Of a stretch of DNA of 5,521 nt, positions 1 to 5,364 are shown in pieces. The translations under genes were made by a program, and so were the position numbers. Numbering within the stretch: the stretch's first letter is position 1; every line of letters begins with the position of its first letter. The DNA comes from Planctomycetaceae bacterium. GTDB taxonomy: Bacteria > Planctomycetota > Planctomycetia > Pirellulales > Thermoguttaceae. Under the pieces are notes generated by a model. It did not search any database. It was not told the DNA's origin and worked only from the letters and a program-made list of their open reading frames with translations. The stretch covers positions 1 to 5,521 of the forward strand of contig JAITDV010000173.1 in assembly GCA_031282385.1 (NCBI GenBank), in the 5' to 3' direction.

Positions 1-1859
1 CGACCTATTGGGATCAAAAAAAGAAATCCGCAGCTTCCGCTACTATTATTTTGCCAAACAATTCATCAGATAATTTATCTAAATCTACCGCATCTACCGC
101 CGCTAAACAAACCTCACACACCTCGCCGAGTAGATCAAGTTTCGGAGCAGGAATTTTGGAGCCGGACGAAATCGCAAAAATTAATGTTGCAAAAAATATA
201 GATTCAATGCCAAATTCAAACTCAACATCTTCACTTAACATGTCAGACAAAGAAAATTTTGCCCGCAATACCGCAACAGAAATTAACGTTACAAAAAATC
301 AACCGTCATACCATACCCCCCAACAAAATCAATTTCAAAATTCCATGCAACCGAAATCAGTTGAATCAGACGCCGACAGCCGCGAATCTGTTAAACCGGA
401 ACAAGTTAAAAGATCATTCTTCGGACGCTTACAACAAATCAATATCTTCGGCTCCCGCAACAAAAATGATAACACAATAAAAAATATCGACGACAATAAC
501 TCTACACAAGACGAATACAAAAATAATAACAACGAAGATATCGACAACAACGTCCAATCCGAACGCGAACATTTACCACACGGCAGATACTTACCGCCGC
601 ACGCACAATCCCTTTACAAAGCCCACACCCAGTCCATCCCGCCAACCCAAACAAACCAATCACAAATTTCATCAAATAAAGATGATTCTGATCCATTGCG
701 GCAAATTGCTTCACAGATCAGTAAGTTAGGTAATTCCGTAAACAAGGAAGCTAATAAAAATAATGGACAAATAACAAATAACGCCAATCGCTCATACGAT
801 TCCCGTTACAAAAAATCTGCTCAAGATTATCGTTACAATAACACAACAACAAATAAAATCGGCGAATATTATTCCGATACCCGAAATAATATCAACAATT
901 CACCAGAATCATTGTTTGATGATGATTTACCGGAGACGGAAGAGTTTGCCGCGTTCAGAAGATTGATTAGCGACGGTGTGTCGGCGGAAGACGAAGAACA
1001 ACGCCGACTTGCATCTATACTTGGCGAACCGCAAGAAGATTCTCAAACCGAACAACAGATTGAACTGCCAATTGACAACGGCAATGTTCCATCTTATCCG
1101 GCACAAACGAACCGTGTTAGCCGTTATCCTAATAACCGTAATTACGGAAACAATATTGCTAACAACACAAAACCCAATAACACCAGAACAGGAAATACCA
1201 ACCCGACAAATAACGCCGATAAAAGATGGACGCCTGCCGTTAATAATCAGACACATAAACCAAATACGGTTGTTCGCGGCAAACGCGGATCGCGTTTTGT
1301 CGCTAACGGGCAAAAAGTTGGAGACGATAACAATCTTGACAACACAAACAGACCTGATGTTCCGCAAAATTCAGACCAACAACATCCATATCAATCTCGT
1401 CAATCTGCGGTAAACGCCGGACAATTCTGGCAAACAAACGTAAACAACAATTCAACAATACCTCAAACCGGAAGAAATACCGCACCACCACAAACAACAA
1501 ACAGTCACCCCGCAAGAAACGATCAAAATTGGCGAGGAAGGAAATTACCCGACAACAGAAATATTGCAGAAACACAAAATGATCCCATTGGTTACAATAA
1601 TTCACTTTACCAACCCAATACACAATCTCAATCACGATACGCCGCCGATTACCCCTCACAAATATCAAATGAACTCACAACCGAAGACGCTGATTATATT
1701 GATGAATATAACAATGATGAGATTATTTCGGATGCAGAACGTTTGAGTTTTACCCAAGCTCACAAAAATATTCCAAGTTGGAACGACGCTGTAGAATCAA
1801 TAGTTGAAACAAATATCCAACGCCACTCACGACATTACCAAAATGTAAAAAGAAGATAA
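1..1859 (+). CDS. Asn/Gln-rich, probably disordered protein of unknown function (5' end outside window)
   Basis: The frame is open from the left edge (first full codon at 3) to TAA at 1857-1859, giving 618 visible codons. A TTG at 51 is a possible internal start, but nothing marks it as real and the frame continues upstream as TYWDQKKKS, so I treat the gene as 5'-partial. I do not recognise the family. Roughly one residue in six is Asn, with much Gln, Ser, Thr and Asp and few large hydrophobics, so most of it should be disordered. Counting from the TTG, more ordered-looking islands are SFGAGILEPDE (30-40), a basic-aromatic patch KRSFFGRLQ (120-128), an acidic helical stretch (about 290-331, EEFAAFRRLISDGVSAEDEE) and the C-terminal tail IPSWNDAVESIVETNIQRHS (574-593) ending in basic residues. 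No signal peptide or membrane segment is visible. The Asn bias fits AT-rich codon drift in a linker. The reading frame is convincing because of its length; function is unknown. Confidence 0.85.
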   Translation, partial: TYWDQKKKSAASATIILPNNSSDNLSKSTASTAAKQTSHTSPSRSSFGAGILEPDEIAKINVAKNIDSMPNSNSTSSLNMSDKENFARNTATEINVTKNQPSYHTPQQNQFQNSMQPKSVESDADSRESVKPEQVKRSFFGRLQQINIFGSRNKNDNTIKNIDDNNSTQDEYKNNNNEDIDNNVQSEREHLPHGRYLPPHAQSLYKAHTQSIPPTQTNQSQISSNKDDSDPLRQIASQISKLGNSVNKEANKNNGQITNNANRSYDSRYKKSAQDYRYNNTTTNKIGEYYSDTRNNINNSPESLFDDDLPETEEFAAFRRLISDGVSAEDEEQRRLASILGEPQEDSQTEQQIELPIDNGNVPSYPAQTNRVSRYPNNRNYGNNIANNTKPNNTRTGNTNPTNNADKRWTPAVNNQTHKPNTVVRGKRGSRFVANGQKVGDDNNLDNTNRPDVPQNSDQQHPYQSRQSAVNAGQFWQTNVNNNSTIPQTGRNTAPPQTTNSHPARNDQNWRGRKLPDNRNIAETQNDPIGYNNSLYQPNTQSQSRYAADYPSQISNELTTEDADYIDEYNNDEIISDAERLSFTQAHKNIPSWNDAVESIVETNIQRHSRHYQNVKRR

Positions 1860-1891
1860 CTCAAATTTAAGAACAATACGGCAGTAAATAT

Positions 1892-1945
1892 ACTGTTCAT
1901 ACTATAAATTACGCTCTTGAGTCCCGCAATTTATATTACGAGCAG
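1892..1945 (+). repeat. Truncated copy of the 102-bp intergenic repeat
   Basis: The segment matches the two ends of the 102-bp unit: ACTGTTCATACTATAAA resembles the unit's ACTGTTCACACTTTAA, and it then jumps directly to ACGCTCTTGAGTCCCGCAA followed by TTTATATTACGAGCAG. The middle of the unit, including the terminator hairpin, is missing (about 45-50 bp). It lies 33 bp after the stop codon of the Asn-rich gene, in the same orientation as the other copies. An ATTACG-18-TATATT pair (1908-1913, 1932-1937) corresponds to the promoter-like pair of the other copies but has a poor -35 box. Confidence 0.8.
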
Positions 1946-2082
1946 TATAGCTCTGAAACAATTGTGCGGTCATGTTGTGTTTTGTTTTTTTGGGCGGAAC
2001 GTGAACACAAAGTTGTACAATTTTATTAAACTCCCCGATTGCAGAAAGTAATCTTTCGGTTAGAATCGTTGACAATTAAAGA
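1946..2082. other. Non-coding spacer between repeat copies
   Basis: These 137 bp lie between the truncated repeat copy and the tandem array. They contain a T-rich run (about 1979-1991), a small hairpin GAAAG-TAAT-CTTTC (2044-2057) and a lone TTGACA (2069-2074) with no suitable -10 box 16-18 bp downstream. A 16-codon frame opens with GTG at 2001 behind GGCGGA and ends at TAA 2049-2051; it is too short to call as a gene. I see nothing else here. Confidence 0.5.
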
Positions 2083-2119
2083 GTTTTAAACTGTTCACAC
2101 TTTAATTTCCTTCACCGCC

Positions 2120-2150
2120 GCCTGCTTACCTATTCGGAAAGCAGGCTTTT
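2120..2150 (+). terminator. Terminator-like hairpin, repeat unit 1
   Basis: An 8-bp perfect stem GCCTGCTT (2120-2127) pairs with AAGCAGGC (2139-2146). The 11-nt loop can add an inner CC/GG pair, and TTTT follows at 2147-2150. The T tract lies on the + side only, so it would stop transcription coming from the Asn-rich gene. The T run is short, so efficiency is uncertain. Confidence 0.6.
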
Positions 2151-2221
2151 ACGCTCTTGAGTCCCGCAAATTATAGTACGAGCAGTTTTAAACTGTTCAC
2201 ACTTTAATTTCGTTTACCACC

Positions 2222-2252
2222 GCCTGCTTACCTGTTCGGAAAGCAGGCTTTT
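2222..2252 (+). terminator. Terminator-like hairpin, repeat unit 2
   Basis: The stem is identical to that of unit 1 (2222-2229 with 2241-2248) and TTTT follows at 2249-2252. The loop carries a single A-to-G change, while the stem is untouched. Confidence 0.6.
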
Positions 2253-2323
2253 ACGCTCTTGAGTCCCACAAATTATAGTACGAGCAGTTTTAAACTGTTC
2301 ACACTTTAATTTCGTTTACTACC

Positions 2324-2354
2324 GCCTGCTTACCTATTCGGAAAGCAGGCTTTT
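2324..2354 (+). terminator. Terminator-like hairpin, repeat unit 3
   Basis: The same 8-bp stem is present (2324-2331 with 2343-2350), followed by TTTT at 2351-2354. The loop is as in unit 1. Confidence 0.6.
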
Positions 2355-2425
2355 ACGCTCTTGAGTCCCGCAATTTATGGTACGAGCAGTTTTAAACTGT
2401 TCACACTTTAATTTCGTTTACCACC

Positions 2426-2456
2426 GCCTGCTTACCTATTCGGAAAGCAGGCTTTT
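2426..2456 (+). terminator. Terminator-like hairpin, repeat unit 4
   Basis: The same stem is present (2426-2433 with 2445-2452), followed by TTTT at 2453-2456. This is the last hairpin before rnc. The T tract overlaps the -35-like box of the promoter-like block that follows. Confidence 0.6.
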
Positions 2457-2483
2457 ACGCTCTTGAGTCCCGCAAATTATGGT
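2454..2483 (+). promoter_or_regulatory. Candidate promoter for rnc, within repeat unit 4
   Basis: TTTACG (2454-2459) and TATGGT (2478-2483) are separated by 18 bp. Each hexamer matches the sigma-70 consensus at 4 of 6 positions. The match is modest. The support comes from position: the equivalent block of the diverged copy before leuA matches better and lies at almost the same distance from its gene (62 bp there, 63 bp here from the end of the -10 box to the ATG). Transcription would start near 2490, giving a leader of about 55 nt. The spacer CTCTTGAGTCCC is invariant in all copies, so it may bind a specific factor. Confidence 0.4.
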
Positions 2484-2545
2484 ACGAGCAATATATGTAG
2501 CGTTTTGTTTTTTATATTTTGAGTTTAGCGGTGGACGTTTTTACA

Positions 2546-3256
2546 ATGGACTTGGCTGTTTTTTTGGCGAATTGTCAGAATAAAATCGGTTATACTTTCA
2601 ACGATCCGACAATCTTACGGACGGCGCTGACTCATTCGTCCGGTGCTGATGTCCCTGAATTGTCCAATGAACGTATGGAATTTTTAGGCGATTCTGTATT
2701 GGGACACGTAATTTGCGAATATCTGTTTCGTAAATTTCCTAAAATGCTCGAAGGCGAAATGACAAAAATTAAATCCGCCGTCGTATCTCGCATCACTTGC
2801 CACAAAATCGCATTGGAAATCGGTCTCGATAAATTCCTCATCGTCGGTCGCGGATTAAGCAGAGTAAGCCGCTTGCCAAACTCAATATTCGCCAACGCAA
2901 TGGAATCCTTGATTGCAGCAATATTTCTCGACGGAGGACTCGAAGCCGCAAGAGAATTTATCCTAAAAACATTCCACAACGAAATAATTAAAATGATCGC
3001 AGATAGCAACGCCAATAATTTTAAGTCAACCTTGCAACATCACTCCCAGAAATTGTTCGGTTGCACTCCCGAATATATTTTGCTGGAGATCAAGGGACCT
3101 GAACACTTCAAATCCTTTCACGTATCAGTACGCATTGGCAAAAAAATATTCCCCTCCGCTTGGGGAAGCACAAAAAAAGAAGCCGAACAACGCGCTGCCG
3201 AAAACACTTTAGCTGCACTACAAAACGAACCAATACCATACCTCGATACTTTCTAA
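2546..3256 (+). CDS. rnc: Ribonuclease III
   Basis: This encodes a 236-residue RNase III, which cleaves double-stranded RNA in rRNA and mRNA processing in the cytoplasm (family knowledge; E. coli has 226 residues). The nuclease domain spans about 5-150, with the signature NERMEFLGD at 41-49 (E42, E45, D49) and LEGEMTKIKS at 68-77. The second metal-site segment SIFANAMESLIAAIFLDGG (113-131) keeps the catalytic Glu (E120). It has Asn117 where E. coli has Asp114. A double-stranded RNA-binding domain follows (about 156-227) and ends in GSTKKEAEQRAAENTLAAL. I chose ATG 2546 because GGTGGA lies 10 nt upstream and the family homology begins just after it; GTG 2531 and TTG 2519 are in-frame alternatives that would add 5 or 9 residues. 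The stop codon lies inside a diverged intergenic repeat. The gene is probably transcribed on its own from the preceding repeat unit, though read-through to leuA is possible. Confidence 0.97.
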   Translation: MDLAVFLANCQNKIGYTFNDPTILRTALTHSSGADVPELSNERMEFLGDSVLGHVICEYLFRKFPKMLEGEMTKIKSAVVSRITCHKIALEIGLDKFLIVGRGLSRVSRLPNSIFANAMESLIAAIFLDGGLEAAREFILKTFHNEIIKMIADSNANNFKSTLQHHSQKLFGCTPEYILLEIKGPEHFKSFHVSVRIGKKIFPSAWGSTKKEAEQRAAENTLAALQNEPIPYLDTF

Positions 3257-3359
3257 ACTGTTCACACTTTAATTTCCTTTAATACCGCAATACTGCCTGC
3301 TTACCTATAAGAAATCCCGGATTTTACACTCTTGAGTCCCGCAATTTATAGTACTAGCA
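3250..3359 (+). repeat. Diverged copy of the 102-bp repeat between rnc and leuA
   Basis: It aligns along its whole length to the tandem units: CTAAACTGTTCACACTTTAA at the left, CTGCCTGCTTACCTAT in the middle, and CTCTTGAGTCCCGCAA then TTTATAGTACTAGCA at the right. It is about 110 bp because of a small insertion near 3281-3293. The right arm of the terminator hairpin is replaced, so GCCTGCTT no longer has a partner; only a small AT-rich hairpin, AAATC-CCG-GATTT (about 3312-3324), remains. The rnc stop codon TAA (3254-3256) is formed by the repeat's own TAAACTG. Orientation matches the other copies. Confidence 0.9.
3323..3352 (+). promoter_or_regulatory. Candidate sigma-70-type promoter for leuA, within the diverged repeat
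   Basis: TTTACA (3323-3328) and TATAGT (3347-3352) are separated by 18 bp, and each matches the consensus at 5 of 6 positions. It is the best promoter match I see in the window. Transcription would begin near 3359, leaving a leader of about 55 nt before the leuA ATG. The spacer contains the invariant CTCTTGAGTCCC of the repeat family. No leucine-leader peptide, T-box or other attenuator is visible in the short leader. Confidence 0.55.
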
Positions 3360-3413
3360 GTATAACACGTAAACTCACAGGAAAATCAAAACAATAAATC
3401 AAAATAATAAATT

Positions 3414-4979
3414 ATGCGAACAATTAAGATTTTCGACACAACCCTACGCGACGGAGAACAATCGCCGGGAGCAAGTATGAACTTGCGGGAGAAACTTGAG
3501 GTTGCTCTTGCTTTGGCAGAGCTTGGGGTGGATGTGATTGAGGCGGGATTTGCGGTGGCGTCGCCTGGCGATTTTGAATCTGTGCGCGAAGTTGCACGAA
3601 TAGTGCGCGGCAGTAGTGTTTGCAGTTTGGCAAGATGTGTTGAGTCAGATATTGACGCTGCGGCGGAATCTCTCAAAGAAGCAGAACAACCGCGAATCCA
3701 TATTTTTCTTGCAACCAGCCCAATTCACCGCGAATACAAACTCAAAATGACGGCAGAACGCAATATTGAATCTGTACACGAAGCTGTAATTTATGCACGG
3801 CGATTTTGTCCCGATATAGAATTTTCTGCTGAAGATGCGACACGATCTGAAATCGATCATCTTTGCCGTGTTGTCGAAACCGCCATAAGTGCAGGCGCAA
3901 CAACCGTAAATATTCCCGATACCGTTGGATACGCAACACCAACAGAAATGTACGAGCGAATAAGCACATTAATGAATCGCGTTCCAAATATAGATAAAGC
4001 TGTTATTAGTGTGCATAATCATAATGATCTTGGGATGGCGGTTGCGACTAGTTTGGCGGCGGTATTGGCGGGGGCAGGACAAGTTGAATGTACGATAAAT
4101 GGGTTGGGCGAGCGGGCAGGCAATTGTTCATTGGAAGAAGTTGTCATGGCAATAAAGACAAGGCACGACGTTTACAACGCTAAAACAAGAATCATCACCC
4201 CAAAACTCGTACCGACAAGCAGATTAGTGGCAACCGTAACCGGTCTAAAAGTTCCACGAAACAAAGCAATTGTCGGACAAAACGCATTCGCACACGAATC
4301 CGGCATCCACCAAGACGGTATGTTAAAAAATCCGACAACCTACGAAATTATGTTACCGTCAGACGTCGGGTTTCAAAAAACGGATTTAGTGCTTGGTAAA
4401 CACAGCGGCAGGGCTGCGTTGGCGGATCGCGCGAAAACGTTGGGGTTTGAGTTGGATGCAGATCAATTGGCAAAGGTTTTTGTCGAGTTTAAAAAACTTG
4501 CAGACCGCAAAAAGAGCATTTACGACGACGATATTTTAGCTTTGATCGAACAGAACATACACGAACAACCCAATAATTCTAATACAACAAAAGAAGTTTG
4601 GTCGCTGGTTGCTTACAACTTACAATGCTGCACCGGAGGCGAACCAACGGTAACGTTGACTTTACGTTACAAAAATAAAGAATACACAAAAGAAATCAGC
4701 GACGGAGACGGACCGATTGACGCCATCTTTCTGGCAATCCGCGACATAACCGGAGCCGATATTTCACTAAAAGAATACAGCGTACAAAGCGTAACAGGCG
4801 GACAAGACGCACAAGGGGAAGTTACTATTTTGATTAATAAAAACGGCGATACATATCGCGGCTATGCGGTTTCAACCGACACCATCGAAGCAAGCACTAC
4901 CGCAATTCTAAACGCAGTAAATCGAATCTTGTTGAAATCAGAATTGAGAGTTCAGGACTCAGAATTATTGGAAAACTAA
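3414..4979 (+). CDS. leuA: 2-isopropylmalate synthase
   Basis: This 521-residue enzyme condenses acetyl-CoA with 2-oxoisovalerate to 2-isopropylmalate, the first committed step of leucine synthesis (family knowledge). The catalytic TIM barrel covers about 1-270. It contains FDTTLRDGEQSPG (7-19, with metal ligand D8 and the conserved R12), SVHNHNDLGMA (199-209, metal ligands H201 and H203) and NGLGERAGN (229-237, ligand N237). The linker motif HESGIHQDG is at 294-302 and GKHSGR at 328-333. The C-terminal regulatory LeuA domain (about 393-507), the usual site of leucine feedback inhibition, is complete and includes SVTGGQDAQGEV. Length is normal for the family; the last 14 residues (KSELRVQDSELLEN) look like a non-conserved tail. 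ATG 3414 starts directly at the conserved N-terminus; no good Shine-Dalgarno is adjacent (AGGAAA lies about 30 nt upstream). No other leu genes are visible, so leuA appears separated from leuBCD. Confidence 0.98.
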   Translation: MRTIKIFDTTLRDGEQSPGASMNLREKLEVALALAELGVDVIEAGFAVASPGDFESVREVARIVRGSSVCSLARCVESDIDAAAESLKEAEQPRIHIFLATSPIHREYKLKMTAERNIESVHEAVIYARRFCPDIEFSAEDATRSEIDHLCRVVETAISAGATTVNIPDTVGYATPTEMYERISTLMNRVPNIDKAVISVHNHNDLGMAVATSLAAVLAGAGQVECTINGLGERAGNCSLEEVVMAIKTRHDVYNAKTRIITPKLVPTSRLVATVTGLKVPRNKAIVGQNAFAHESGIHQDGMLKNPTTYEIMLPSDVGFQKTDLVLGKHSGRAALADRAKTLGFELDADQLAKVFVEFKKLADRKKSIYDDDILALIEQNIHEQPNNSNTTKEVWSLVAYNLQCCTGGEPTVTLTLRYKNKEYTKEISDGDGPIDAIFLAIRDITGADISLKEYSVQSVTGGQDAQGEVTILINKNGDTYRGYAVSTDTIEASTTAILNAVNRILLKSELRVQDSELLEN

Positions 4980-4986
4980 ATTCTCA
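4979..4986. repeat. Left 8-bp target-site duplication (AATTCTCA)
   Basis: AATTCTCA directly precedes the left terminal repeat of the element and is repeated exactly at 5357-5364 on the other side. Its first base is the last base of the leuA stop codon. An 8-bp duplication is what IS66-family transposition produces (established knowledge). Confidence 0.88.
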
Positions 4987-5356
4987 GTAACTATTCAGTC
5001 GCGAGCTTCAATTGTTTAGAAAAAAGTGGCTAGGGAATAAAAACTAAGTAGACTAAAACGCAGCGTTCTAAAATAAACAACCCTTGTTTATCCAATTTCC
5101 CTTTAGTAGCAAACAACGTCAAAAAAAATGCGTCCTTATGCCCTTATTCTTTTTCTTTCGATGGTAAATTTAAGACAATATCAAACAAAACATAAGGGCA
5201 TAATGACGTGTTGTGGGGAATTTTTAGCTACTAATGGTAATTTGACAAATAAGGGTCGGAATATTAGGATCCATTCGGAAAACAATGTTGTCCAGTGCGG
5301 ATTTATTGGGCTTGGGTAACAGAATTGTTACCGATAACACACAACTGAATAGTTAC
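4987..5356. mobile_element. 370-bp MITE-like element with IS66-type ends
   Basis: Perfect 13-bp terminal inverted repeats, GTAACTATTCAGT (4987-4999) and its complement (5344-5356), are bordered by an exact 8-bp direct repeat. Ends starting GTAA plus an 8-bp duplication are features of the IS66 family. Inside, the two halves form a broken palindrome: ACCCTT (5080-5085) pairs with 5251-5256, TTAGTAGC (5103-5110) with 5227-5234, ACGTCA (5116-5121) with 5204-5209, and TTATGCCCTTAT (5136-5147) with 5192-5203, all in nested order. A small hairpin GGTAACA-GAAT-TGTTACC lies at 5315-5332 near the right end. No transposase is encoded; the longest internal frame (63 codons, 5128-5319) runs across the foldback arms and resembles nothing known. 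I infer a non-autonomous element moved by an IS66 transposase elsewhere. It sits between leuA and whatever lies downstream. Confidence 0.85.
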
Positions 5357-5364
5357 AATTCTCA
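5357..5364. repeat. Right 8-bp target-site duplication (AATTCTCA)
   Basis: This is an exact copy of 4979-4986 in direct orientation, immediately outside the right terminal inverted repeat. Removing the element and one copy restores leuA's stop followed by TTCTCAAAAAGTTAGCC as the original sequence. Confidence 0.88.

Larger units (their letters stand above)
2083..2490 (+). repeat. Four tandem copies of a 102-bp repeat (terminator hairpin plus promoter-like block)
   Basis: The units are 2083-2184, 2185-2286, 2287-2388 and 2389-2490, each exactly 102 bp with no indels. They differ at only about 2-5 positions pairwise. Each unit runs, in order: GTTTTAAACTGTTCACACTT; an AT-rich stretch; the hairpin GCCTGCTT / AAGCAGGC with an 11-nt loop; TTTT; ACGCTCTTGAGTCCC; and a TTAT(A/G)GTACGAGCA end. 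At each internal junction the end of one unit and the start of the next form CAGTTTTAAACTG, a 13-bp palindrome (for example 2183-2195). Varying positions include the -10-like box (TATAGT in units 1-2, TATGGT in units 3-4) and the hairpin loop, but never the stem. There are no protein-coding signs in this stretch. Unlike CRISPR there are no unique spacers. Confidence 0.97.

Noticed and set aside
927..1413. Long frames in other phases and on the - strand within the Asn-rich gene (about 145 codons each)
   Set aside because: They are shadows of a long low-complexity coding frame, with Cys/Val/Arg- or Thr/Ile-rich composition and no initiation signal.
2001..2051. 16-codon frame starting GTG behind GGCGGA
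   Set aside because: Too short, with a non-ATG start and no homology signal. Its distance from the truncated repeat's -10-like box (about 63 bp) is curious but could be chance.
2069..2097. TTGACA at 2069 as a promoter
   Set aside because: At 16-18 bp spacing the downstream hexamers do not resemble TATAAT.
2083..2490. Tandem repeat considered as a CRISPR array
   Set aside because: The whole 102-bp unit repeats, with no unique spacers, and no cas genes are near.
2519..2545. TTG at 2519 as the rnc start
   Set aside because: No Shine-Dalgarno before it, while ATG 2546 has GGTGGA at a workable distance and family homology begins after it. It is not excluded.
4938..4970. Near-palindromic sequence encoding the leuA C-terminal tail, considered as an inserted repeat
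   Set aside because: The pairing is imperfect and no second copy exists in the window.
5128..5319. 63-codon + strand frame inside the mobile element
   Set aside because: It crosses both foldback arms, has no ribosome binding site or recognisable motif, and its length is expected by chance.
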